Shown: positions 32,357-39,333 of the stretch, in pieces | Layout of the letters: every line of letters begins with the position of its first letter | Position numbering within the stretch: the first letter of the stretch is position 1 | NCBI GenBank assembly: GCA_022843845.1 | Contig: JALHMW010000036.1 | Location: 1-39,333 of the forward strand | Direction of reading: 5' to 3' | DNA: 39,333 nt | Origin: Archangium sp. | Lineage (GTDB): Bacteria; Myxococcota; Myxococcia; Myxococcales; Myxococcaceae | Made by a program: the position numbers and the translations under genes | Notes under the pieces: model-generated | Databases searched by the model: none | Seen by the model: only the letters and a program-made list of their open reading frames with translations | Told to the model about the DNA's origin: nothing

Positions 32357-33661
32357 TCAATTCACGGGGCTGAAGACGAACGGGAAGGCCACCGGCACCT
32401 CATCTTCCGGCGTGAACGGGAGCACCCAGCTCTTCGCCAGCGAGGTGATGCAGTCAGAGACGCCAGCGTTCTGCAGCGAGCCTTCGGAGAGATCGAGCGC
32501 CGTCACGCGGCCGCGCGCGCTGATGGTGAACTTGAGCACCAGGCGGCCCGAGAGCGAGTGGTTGCGCTTGAGCTCCCGCTCGTAGCAGGACTGAATCGCG
32601 CCACGACGGCCCCGCATCCACGTGCCGAGCGCCTCGGACGAGATGTCGGGCGCGTCGACCGAGACGGCCTCTTCACGCACCCGGCCGACGACCGCGACGG
32701 CCTGGCGATCCTCGAGCACCACGTTCTTCACGCCGTCGGTGCCCATCGCGTTGACCGACACCGTGTTGCCCGAGTCGGAGCCCTTGCGCTCGGCCCGCAG
32801 CGCATCGGCCGCGTTGGCGACCCGCACGTCCGAGGCGTTCTTCATCGCGTCGCTGACGTTGCCGACGCCGTTGGCGTCCTTCAGCAGATCTCCGACGATG
32901 CCGTCAGGCCCACCCACCGCGCCGATCACGCGCAGCATGCCCATGCGCGCGAGCTTCGCCTTCATCTCGTCGGGCGACGCAGGCGCGCGAGGCTTCACCG
33001 GGGCGGCATCGGCGACCACGTCTTTCGTCGGAGTCTTCTTCGGCGCCTCGACTGCAGCGGCGGGTTTGGTGTCGGGCATCGTCGGCAGCGGCTGCTTCGG
33101 AATCGGCAGCAACACCGCCGCGAAGCGATCCTTCTGGAGATCGGCGAGGCTCAGCTCGGGCTCCGACGGCGTCGGCTGCGCCATCACGTAGCCAGCGCCG
33201 AGCAGATGCGCGGCGAACGACAGCGCCATCGTCACCACGAACGCGCGATCGAGCTGCGCGACGACGCCGCGCGACCCACGCGGCAGCTCGGGCACCGGAG
33301 CCGCCACTGCAGGCGTCACCATCTGGAACAGCACCGTCACGTCGCCGACCGTCACCCGGCCCTTCGAGCCCCTGCCGAGCGTCACGTCTCCTGCCGGCAG
33401 CTGCGCGAGGGCAACGTCGGCGCCAGAGACGGCCACCCGACCGTCGGCGACGTTCTCCTTCACGAGCACGGCGCCCTCTTTCGTCACGCGGAAGAGCGTC
33501 ACCGTGCGGGGCAGCTCGCCCATCGGCACACAGAACGTGCTCTTCGGATCGGCGCCGATCGAGACGGCCGACTTCTTCCCCGCGTCGAGCGTGCGGTCTT
33601 CGATGATGCGGCCACCGTGAATGAGGGCGATGCGGAGCGCCTGCGTCGTCGTTGCGGTCAT
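32357..33661 (-). CDS. FHA-like / AgmX-PglI-type TonB-like membrane protein
   Basis: A 434-residue protein built like GltG of M. xanthus. The cytoplasmic N-terminal region (1-115) has FHA-like strands (SIGADPKSTFCVP, LGRGSKGRVTVGDVTVLFQM), followed by one transmembrane helix (about 139-160, FVVTMALSFAAHLLGAGYVM). A periplasmic Pro/Lys/Ala-rich and helical stretch follows. The C-terminal AgmX/PglI-type TonB-like domain (345-434) is IQSCYERELKRNHSLSGRLVLKF, ISARGRVTALDL, AGVSDCITSLAKSWVLPF, with its two conserved cysteines. Such proteins span the periplasm and link inner-membrane motors to outer-membrane partners, which fits the glt operon 14 kb away. The FHA phosphothreonine-binding residues cannot be confirmed by eye. 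An orphan gene here. Confidence 0.75.
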   Translation of the reverse strand: MTATTTQALRIALIHGGRIIEDRTLDAGKKSAVSIGADPKSTFCVPMGELPRTVTLFRVTKEGAVLVKENVADGRVAVSGADVALAQLPAGDVTLGRGSKGRVTVGDVTVLFQMVTPAVAAPVPELPRGSRGVVAQLDRAFVVTMALSFAAHLLGAGYVMAQPTPSEPELSLADLQKDRFAAVLLPIPKQPLPTMPDTKPAAAVEAPKKTPTKDVVADAAPVKPRAPASPDEMKAKLARMGMLRVIGAVGGPDGIVGDLLKDANGVGNVSDAMKNASDVRVANAADALRAERKGSDSGNTVSVNAMGTDGVKNVVLEDRQAVAVVGRVREEAVSVDAPDISSEALGTWMRGRRGAIQSCYERELKRNHSLSGRLVLKFTISARGRVTALDLSEGSLQNAGVSDCITSLAKSWVLPFTPEDEVPVAFPFVFSPVN

Positions 33662-33776
33662 GCTCCCTCGACAGCGGCCTGGCGTTTGGGTTCCGCCCCT
33701 GGGGAAACCTCATCGATTGCGCCACTTTCTGGAGGTGTCGCGACCTCGGCGTTTCTGCGACGAGGCGATGCGCTTC

Positions 33777-33805
33777 TTGACCTACAGTCGGCTCCAGTGA
33801 TTCGA
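33777..33805 (+). promoter_or_regulatory. Weak promoter candidate of the universal-stress operon
   Basis: TTGACC (33777-33782) with a 17-bp spacer leads to ATTCGA (33800-33805). The -35 is good and the -10 poor. It lies about 100 bp before the first Usp gene. Confidence 0.22.
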
Positions 33806-33902
33806 GTCGACCTCGTTGACCGTCGTTGCCTCACGCGGTGTCCGCTGCTTTTCGGGGTCCTCGAAGCAGCCGGGCGAGCTGAGCGCCGTTCGGGAGGAAC
33901 CC

Positions 33903-35213
33903 ATGGCTTCATCCATTGTCTTCGGTACCACGCTCGAGCCTGAATGCCAGCCGTTGGCTGAGGTGGCCGCGAGGCTCGCAAAGCGACTGAGCGCGCCCCT
34001 GCGCCTCGTGCATGTCTGCGAAGACCCGCGGGCCCCCATCGTGCTCGGGACCGACGAGGAGCACCTTCTCGGCACCGTTCGCACAGACCTCGGACGTGAA
34101 GCCGAGCGGCTTCGCGCGACGACCGGCGCCGAGGTGCACGTTCACCTCGCCGGCGGGACGGTGGTCGATGCCCTCGTCTCGGTCGCGCGCTTCGAGTTGG
34201 CGTCGATGCTCGTCGTCGGGGGCAGCGAGACGGCGAACGCGTTTCTCGGCACCACGGCCGAGCGCGTCGCGCGGCAGAGCCCGGTGCCAGCGCTGACGCT
34301 CCGGGCGCCCGCCCGCCTGCGGTCGTGGCTGCAGGGCGCTCGACCGCTCCGCGTGCTCGTCGGCGCAGATCTGGGGCGCGCGTCCGCGGCGGCGAGGGCC
34401 TTTGCCTGCGGCCTCGGCGCCGTCGGGCCCGTCGACGTCGAGGTGGTCTTCGTCGCGTCGCCGCTCGAGGCGCACCAGCGGCTCGGCCTGCCTGCGCCGA
34501 CCAGTGATCAGCACCTGTCGACCGAGGCCGAGGCGGCGCTCCTGCGCGACCTTCAGCGCTCGGGCGCCGCGAATGAGACCGCCGTCCGGCATCGTGTGGT
34601 CGCGGCGCGGGGGAGCGCGGACGCGCACCTCGCCAGCCTCGCCGACCAGGGCGACTTCGATCTCGTCGTGGTGGGGCAGCGCCGAAACTCGCTGCTCGAG
34701 CAGCTCTGGTACGGCTCCGTCGCGCGCGGCGTCCTCCGGTCGGCGCCAGTGAGCGTCGCGTGCATTCCACCAGGGCCCTCGTCCGCCCGCCCGCTCTTCC
34801 GCGAGCCGCGCACCGTCCTCGTGGCGACGGACTTCACCGAGGTCGGAGCGCGCGCCGTCGCTCAGGCGCTCGGCGTCGTCGCTGCGCAAGGTACCGTGCA
34901 CCTGGCGCACGTCATGCTCGCGGCGTCGAGCGAAGCCCAGGCCCGGCAGAACCGTGAAGCGGCGTGGGACGCGCTCTCACGCCTCTCGACCACCGAAGAC
35001 GTCAACCGTTCGGGGCGCCTGGAGCGGCACGTGCTCGAGGGGGCGCCAGCCGACCAGCTGCTCGCGTTGGCAGACCGAACCGGCGCCGACCTCATCGTGC
35101 TCGGCGCGCGCAGCCACTCGGCGGTGACCCGAGCGCTCCTCGGCTCGGTGGCGCAAGCCATCAGTGAACGAGCCCGGGTGCCGGTGCTCCTCGTGCCGGT
35201 CACGGCGGCATGA
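33903..35213 (+). CDS. Three-domain universal stress protein with degenerate ATP loops
   Basis: A 436-residue protein of three consecutive Usp domains (about 1-138, 150-292, 302-436). Each starts with a hydrophobic strand (SIVFGTTLEP; LRVLVGADLG; RTVLVATDFTEVG) and ends with the nucleotide-loop region (VVGGSETANAFLGTTAERVA; VGQRRNSLLEQLWYGSVARG; GARSHSAVTRALLGSVAQAI). In the ATP-binding class the loop is G-2x-G-9x-G-S/T. Here the second Gly is Arg in domain 2 and Ser in domain 3, and domain 1 has a shortened loop, so nucleotide binding is doubtful. A strong GGGAGG site precedes ATG 33903. It is the first gene of the Usp-Usp-Kef operon. Confidence 0.85.
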   Translation: MASSIVFGTTLEPECQPLAEVAARLAKRLSAPLRLVHVCEDPRAPIVLGTDEEHLLGTVRTDLGREAERLRATTGAEVHVHLAGGTVVDALVSVARFELASMLVVGGSETANAFLGTTAERVARQSPVPALTLRAPARLRSWLQGARPLRVLVGADLGRASAAARAFACGLGAVGPVDVEVVFVASPLEAHQRLGLPAPTSDQHLSTEAEAALLRDLQRSGAANETAVRHRVVAARGSADAHLASLADQGDFDLVVVGQRRNSLLEQLWYGSVARGVLRSAPVSVACIPPGPSSARPLFREPRTVLVATDFTEVGARAVAQALGVVAAQGTVHLAHVMLAASSEAQARQNREAAWDALSRLSTTEDVNRSGRLERHVLEGAPADQLLALADRTGADLIVLGARSHSAVTRALLGSVAQAISERARVPVLLVPVTAA

Positions 35214-35250
35214 GCTCGACGTCACGCACTCAGGAAACGAGAGGTCGTTC

Positions 35251-36162
35251 ATGACCGGGTTCGACAGGGCCGGCCTGCATTCGCTGCTCGTGCCGGTCGA
35301 TCTCACACCGGCGTCCGACCGCGTCCTCGGGCGGGTCGCACGGCTTCCGCTGGCCGAGCGCGCGCTCGTGACGCTGGTGCACGTGGTGCCTTCAAACCTC
35401 GCGACTCGCGAGCAGCGCAGCGCCGAGCATGACGCGCGGCAGCTCCTCGAGGACGAGGCGCGACACCTCGCGGCCTCGGTCTCGGTCTCCCTTCGCATTC
35501 GGTCGGTCGTCAAGGTCGGCAGCGCTGCACGGGTGATCGCCGAGCTTTCGCGCGCGAATGCGGTCGACCTGATCGTGCTTGGGCGCGGGGGCGGGCGAGT
35601 GCTCAAGGACGCGTTCCTCGGCTCGACGGCGGAGCGGGTGATGCGCTCGTCGAAGCTGCCAGTGCTCGCAGTCCGGCTCTCGCCGCACGCCGCCTATCGC
35701 CGCCCTGCGATGGCCATCGATCTGGACGACTCGGTGGCGCGTGTCCTTCCGTGGCTCGTGCGGGTGCTGGCCTCGCCTCGCCCACAGGTCGAGGTCATTC
35801 ACGCCTTCGAGTCTGCGTTCGAGCACCTGGTGTACCCGAGCGTGCCGTCGGACGAGGCCGACGACCGTCGCGCCGAGCTGCGGCAGGAGGCCTCGCGCAC
35901 GCTCGAACGACGGCTGACGGCGGCGCTCGCGCAAGCGCAGCTGTCTGCGAGTGAAGTGTCGTGGAAGGTTCGTGTTCGCCAGGGCTCTGCGCGCACGGCG
36001 GTGCCGAAGGCCGTCAAGCAGGGGAACGTCGATCTGCTGGCGTTGGGCACCCAGGGCGCCTCGGGGCTCGCGCAGGCGTTCCTGGGCTCGGTGGCCGGCG
36101 ATCTGCTTCGCGCGGTCGGCTGTGACGTGCTGGTCGTGCCGCCGCGCGACGGGTCGGCGTGA
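35251..36162 (+). CDS. Two-domain universal stress protein with intact ATP loops
   Basis: A 303-residue protein with Usp domains at about 8-148 and 152-300. Both nucleotide loops keep the full G-2x-G-9x-G-S pattern (GRGGGRVLKDAFLGS and GTQGASGLAQAFLGS), predicting ATP binding, in contrast to the preceding three-domain paralogue. Strands LLVPVDLTPASDRVL and MAIDLDDS mark the domain starts; the second lacks the usual start strand V-D-x-S context. The start ATG 35251 follows GAGAGG by 7 nt, 37 bp after the previous stop. Its stop overlaps the antiporter start. Confidence 0.88.
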   Translation: MTGFDRAGLHSLLVPVDLTPASDRVLGRVARLPLAERALVTLVHVVPSNLATREQRSAEHDARQLLEDEARHLAASVSVSLRIRSVVKVGSAARVIAELSRANAVDLIVLGRGGGRVLKDAFLGSTAERVMRSSKLPVLAVRLSPHAAYRRPAMAIDLDDSVARVLPWLVRVLASPRPQVEVIHAFESAFEHLVYPSVPSDEADDRRAELRQEASRTLERRLTAALAQAQLSASEVSWKVRVRQGSARTAVPKAVKQGNVDLLALGTQGASGLAQAFLGSVAGDLLRAVGCDVLVVPPRDGSA

Positions 36163-37820
36163 TGGAGGACGGCGGGCTGATCGTTCATCTCGTCACGGCG
36201 CTCCTCGCGGCCCTCGTCGGCGCGGCGGTCGCGCTGCGGCTGCGGCAGCCCTTGATCGTCGGCTACATTCTCGCGGGCGTCGCGATCGGGCCCTTCACGC
36301 CTGGCATCATCGGCAAGACCGAGGCGATCGCCGAGCTCGCAGAGGTTGGCATCGTCTTCCTGATGTTCGTCATCGGGGTGCAGCTGTCGCTGCGCGAGCT
36401 CTTGCGAGCCAGCAAGATCGCCGTCGTCGGCGGCCTCGCGCAGGTGCTGGTGATGATCGGCCTGGGCTACGTCGTCGGGCGCGCCCTCGGCTGGAGCGAC
36501 CTGCAGGCCTATGCCTTCGGCGCGGTCATCTCGAACTCCTCGAGCACGGTGCTCGGGAAGCTCCTCTCGGACCGCGGAGAGCTCGACAGTCGCCACGCGC
36601 GACTGGGGTTGGCGTGGTCATCGGTGCAGGACATCTCGAGCGTGGTGATCGTCGCGATTCTGGCGTTCGCGTCGCCCAACGCTCGAGCGATGGGGCCCCT
36701 GCTCGGGAAGGCGGCCCTGTTCTTCTTCGTCATCATGCCGCTCGCGTTCTGGGTGCTGCCCTGGGTGCTCCGCCGTGCGTCTGCCTTTCGCAGCCGCGAG
36801 TTCTTCGCCCTCGCGGTCATCACCCTCGCCCTCACGATGGCGGGCGGGGCATCTCTCCTGGGAGTGTCGCTCGCGCTCGGGGCGTTTCTCACCGGAGTCG
36901 TCATCGGCGAGTCGGACCTCGCCCACCGTGTCCTCGGTGACGCCACGCCGATTCGAGACGTCTTCTCAGGCGTCTTCTTCGTCTCGATCGGCATGCTGCT
37001 GGACCCCCGCTTCCTGGTCGACTCGTGGGCGCTGGTGCTCCTCACGGTCTCGATGATCGTGCTGGTGAAGGGGGCGGTGACCACCGTGCTCGCGCGCCTG
37101 CTCGGCTGCTCGACGCGCCTGGCGGTGCTCATTGGCGCGGGGCTGGCGCAGTCGGCTGAGTTCTCGTTCCTGCTGGCGCGCATCGGCCTCGAGGAAGGCG
37201 CCTTGACGACGCCCATCTTCAACCTGCTGCTGAGCGCGACCGTCGTCACCATTCTGTTGTCGCCGCTGGTGAACGCCGCGGCGCCTGTGCTGTTGCGCCG
37301 CATCATGGGAGGGCGCCTGGAGCTCGCCGAAGCCGCAGCCGGAGCGCACCTCGAGAAGCACGCGATCGTGTGCGGCTATGGCCGCGTGGGCAGCATCGTC
37401 TGCGCGCTCCTCGAGCGACATCAGCGGCCCTTCGTGGTGATCGAGGAGGATCTGAAGCTCGTCGAGACGCTGCGAGCGCGTGGCATCACCGCCCTGTTCG
37501 GAGACGCGGGCATTCCGGCAGTGCTCGAGAGCGCGCACCTGCGCTCGGCGAGCCTCCTCGTCCTGTGCATGCCGGAACGCATGGCGACCCGCCGCGCGCT
37601 GGAGCACGCGAAAGAGGTCAACCAGACCGTGGTGGTCCTCGCGCGCACCCACAGCGCCGACGATCGCCGGTTCCTGCGGGACAAAGGGGCGCAGGAGGCA
37701 GTCGTCGGAGAACTCGAGCTCGCGCTCGAACTCGGCCGCGCTGCGCTCGCGCGGTTCGAGATCGACGCCGAGGTCATCGAGGAGAGCATCGGCGAGGCTC
37801 GCCGGAGCGCGGAGCTGTGA
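36159..37820 (+). CDS. Kef-type cation/proton antiporter with TrkA-N (RCK) domain
   Basis: A 553-residue CPA2-family transporter. Residues 5-385 hold about twelve membrane helices (VGYILAGVAIGPFTPG, GIVFLMFVIGVQLSL, FGAVISNSSSTVLGKLL, VFFVSIGMLLDPRFL, GAGLAQSAEFSFLLARIGL). A cytoplasmic TrkA-N domain from about 397 contains the Rossmann motif CGYGRVGS and an acidic strand end (VIEEDLK) for NAD(H) binding. The closest described relatives are YbaL/RosB-like K+ or Na+/H+ antiporters; no separate KefF/G-type gene is nearby. GTG 36159 or ATG 36162 both overlap the preceding Usp stop, so expression is coupled to the stress proteins. Confidence 0.9.
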   Translation: MMEDGGLIVHLVTALLAALVGAAVALRLRQPLIVGYILAGVAIGPFTPGIIGKTEAIAELAEVGIVFLMFVIGVQLSLRELLRASKIAVVGGLAQVLVMIGLGYVVGRALGWSDLQAYAFGAVISNSSSTVLGKLLSDRGELDSRHARLGLAWSSVQDISSVVIVAILAFASPNARAMGPLLGKAALFFFVIMPLAFWVLPWVLRRASAFRSREFFALAVITLALTMAGGASLLGVSLALGAFLTGVVIGESDLAHRVLGDATPIRDVFSGVFFVSIGMLLDPRFLVDSWALVLLTVSMIVLVKGAVTTVLARLLGCSTRLAVLIGAGLAQSAEFSFLLARIGLEEGALTTPIFNLLLSATVVTILLSPLVNAAAPVLLRRIMGGRLELAEAAAGAHLEKHAIVCGYGRVGSIVCALLERHQRPFVVIEEDLKLVETLRARGITALFGDAGIPAVLESAHLRSASLLVLCMPERMATRRALEHAKEVNQTVVVLARTHSADDRRFLRDKGAQEAVVGELELALELGRAALARFEIDAEVIEESIGEARRSAEL

Positions 37821-37997
37821 CGAGGAAGGGCGACGCGGAACGCTGGGATGCGAAGCCCGGCTCGGACGCCCACTACGGCGCCGATGTCGTCCTGGAAACG
37901 CCCCTTCGTCAGTGGCCGTCGGGGCGCACCAGTCGCTTGGGCGAGCGGGGCAGGTCTTCAAGGGCAGCACGTCGCTCCCGAAGGCCTCGGGCGCGCG

Positions 37998-39333
37998 TCA
38001 GCGGGTGCTCTCCCACGGACCCATGCCGGTCGCCCACGCATCGACCCACGCCTTGAGCGTCGTGCCTCCATCAGCGCTCGACACCGAGGCCGTCACCCCA
38101 CCGTCGGAGAGGACGAGCCCTGCCAGCTGGAGCATCACGTGCTCCGGACCCGCGCGGCGGAAGAACTTCGAGTTGGAGCGCGCCTCGTAGATCGGCTCCA
38201 GGGCGTTGAGGCCCGCGACGTACGCCGACGTCGGCGGCGTGGCCCAACCAGCGGTCGTGCCAGGTGCGAAGAAGAACCGGGTGATCACCTGATCCTCCGA
38301 CCAGGAGAGCAGGCCCACGCGCGAGGTCGGCGCCGAGTCGATCTGGTTCGCGAGGATCTGCGGAAAGCCGGCGTCGCACGTCGTGCACGCGGCAGGCACC
38401 TGCAGGTTCCACTCTCGCCGGAAGGTGTCGAAGTACGGGGAGCTCACCATCGGTGCAGAATCGGCGAGCAGATGCACCTGCGCCTCGGGGAAGGCGGCCT
38501 TCACGCGATGCAGGTTGAGCTGCGCGCCGTAGCCGCCTCCGCTCACGCCGGTGAGCCACACCACGTTCACCATCGGGTGCCGGGCCCGCAGCCACGCGAG
38601 GTACGCGTCCATGTTGGTGGCGCCCGCGAAGTGGTGGGTGCGCGCGACCGGCGGATCGAACAGCCCGCCCTTGGTGAAGTAGGTGCGCGTCGTGTTCCCC
38701 GCGTGGAGATCGCCGGTGCAGTACGGAATGAACGCGAAGCTCGCTGCCGCCATCGGGTTCTCGGCACGTCGAGCGAAGAGGACCGAGGAGCGAATCTGGC
38801 CGACCTCGGCGGGGAACGCGCCACCACCGTCGGCAGGGAACGGATCAGGGTGGGTCACGTAGACGGCCGTGGGCTGGGTGCCTCCGGGAATGTCGGCGAG
38901 ACAGAACGAGTCCACGCCGTAGTTGCAGACCGGGCCCCAGCGATAGACCGAGGGCCGGCACATGCCGTTGTTCCAGCACGCACCGCCGCCCTGCACGAAG
39001 ATCAGGAGTTCGTTGCTGGCGCCAGTGCTGTAGCCGATGCCCGCCGAGGCACCCGTGGCGCACTGAGTGCCGGTGACGGGGTGATACGTCCACGAGGCTG
39101 CCGTCGGTGAGCCGCCCGCTGCGGAACCTCCTGCTGCGGAGCCTCCTGCTGCTGAGCCTCCTGCTGCTGAGCCTCCTGCTGCTGAGCCTCCTGCTGTGGA
39201 GCCTCCTGCTGCTGAGCCTCCTGCTGCTGAGCCTCCTGCTGTGGAGCCTCCTGCTGTGGAGCCTCCTGCTGAACCGCCCGCCGCCGAGCCGCCCGCCGCC
39301 GAGCCGCCCGCCGCCGAGCCGCCCGCTGCCGAG
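37998..39333 (-). CDS. Pectinacetylesterase/Notum-like hydrolase, N-terminus beyond window
   Basis: The frame is open from the right edge to TGA 37998-38000 (445 codons visible); an in-frame GTG at 38996 is internal, not the start. The catalytic domain shows the family motifs: LIFVQGGGACWNNGMC (oxyanion region), TGVSGGGYGAQL with the nucleophilic Ser, LLADSAPM with the Asp, and GPEHVML with the His. Many cysteines (CNYG, CLAD, YCTGD, CTTCD) suggest an exported protein. Upstream of the domain is a Ser-Ala-Gly-Gly pentapeptide linker encoded by the 15-bp repeat array, probably joining it to a lipoprotein signal outside the window. Likely a secreted carboxylesterase; the substrate is unknown. 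Confidence 0.82.
   Translation of the reverse strand, partial: SAAGGSAAGGSAAGGSAAGGSAGGSTAGGSTAGGSAAGGSAAGGSTAGGSAAGGSAAGGSAAGGSAAGGSAAGGSPTAASWTYHPVTGTQCATGASAGIGYSTGASNELLIFVQGGGACWNNGMCRPSVYRWGPVCNYGVDSFCLADIPGGTQPTAVYVTHPDPFPADGGGAFPAEVGQIRSSVLFARRAENPMAAASFAFIPYCTGDLHAGNTTRTYFTKGGLFDPPVARTHHFAGATNMDAYLAWLRARHPMVNVVWLTGVSGGGYGAQLNLHRVKAAFPEAQVHLLADSAPMVSSPYFDTFRREWNLQVPAACTTCDAGFPQILANQIDSAPTSRVGLLSWSEDQVITRFFFAPGTTAGWATPPTSAYVAGLNALEPIYEARSNSKFFRRAGPEHVMLQLAGLVLSDGGVTASVSSADGGTTLKAWVDAWATGMGPWESTR
39109..39330. repeat. 15-bp minisatellite coding for a Ser-Ala-Ala-Gly-Gly linker
   Basis: Fourteen 15-bp units and one 12-bp unit (39259-39270) run in tandem to the window edge; consensus GAGCCTCCTGCTGCT. 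Read on the minus strand each unit gives S-A-A-G-G, with S-T-A-G-G variants where GTG replaces GCT; the 12-bp unit gives S-A-G-G and keeps the frame. Four units at the right (39271-39330) are a GC-richer subtype (GAGCCGCCCGCCGCC). The array may continue past the edge. Confidence 0.95.

Noticed and set aside
37817..38056. A small plus-strand frame overlapping the antiporter stop (GTGA) with DAERWDAKPGSDAHYGADVV
   Set aside because: The start overlap is attractive, but the second half turns Arg/Ser-rich and runs antisense into the esterase gene; no family recognised, so not annotated.
38994..38996. GTG as start codon of the esterase gene
   Set aside because: It falls inside the conserved LIFVQGGGACW strand; the frame continues upstream through coding repeats to the window edge.
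39109..39333. Direct repeats resembling a CRISPR array
   Set aside because: Units are contiguous 15-mers without spacers and are in frame within a coding sequence.

Overview
The window reads as a chromosomal segment of a high-GC deltaproteobacterium of the Myxococcota, most likely a relative of Myxococcus, Archangium or Stigmatella. The evidence is the very GC-rich third codon positions, the PilZ proteins of the myxobacterial type, a gltA-gltB-gltC-like gliding-motility operon, an AgmX/PglI-type TonB-like protein, and a Wzm/Wzt O-antigen exporter operon like the one in M. xanthus. I saw no phage, insertion sequence, CRISPR array, tRNA or rRNA. It looks like a core chromosome region with many lineage-specific envelope proteins. 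All assignments come from reading motifs; no database search was run.

Layout. 1-3429 (minus): a GYF-like protein cut by the window edge, a YndJ-like membrane protein, a small coupled ORF, and a methylmalonyl-CoA mutase catalytic subunit without its B12 domain. 3551-4768 (plus): a pyroglutamyl-peptidase-like protein. 4772-11077 (minus): a surface-polysaccharide operon made of a double GT4 glycosyltransferase, a coiled-coil protein, Wzm, Wzt and a degenerate methyltransferase/GT2-like protein. A PilZ protein and a divergent GT4 follow. 12619-14753 (minus): an App1-like HAD protein and PlsX.

14781-18299 (minus): a three-gene gliding-motility operon (gltA, gltB, gltC), divergent from a CglC-like lipoprotein. 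Next come a von Willebrand A protein and a membrane/coiled-coil partner (19161-21926). 21930-22885 (minus) holds a DUF192 lipoprotein coupled to a PilZ protein. It diverges, with only 24 bp between start codons, from a large membrane metallopeptidase-like protein (22910-25174). 25182-28517 (minus): a ceramidase-like lipoprotein, a Flp-type pilin and a pseudokinase.

28620-32161 (minus) is the classic rpmH-rnpA-yidD-yidC-jag operon, without dnaA upstream or mnmE downstream. An FHA-like/AgmX-PglI protein (32357-33661) follows. It diverges from a stress operon of two multi-domain universal stress proteins and a Kef-type cation/proton antiporter (33903-37820). The right end is a pectinacetylesterase/Notum-like hydrolase whose N-terminal linker is a 15-bp minisatellite running off the window.

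Two themes recur. One is envelope and motility machinery: glt, AgmX/PglI, O-antigen export, PilZ and lipoproteins. The other is proteins with a recognisable fold but lost active-site residues: the WbgA-like protein, the pseudokinase, the Jag-like protein, the ceramidase-like protein and the three-domain Usp. Several convergent gene pairs are separated by only 3-7 bp.
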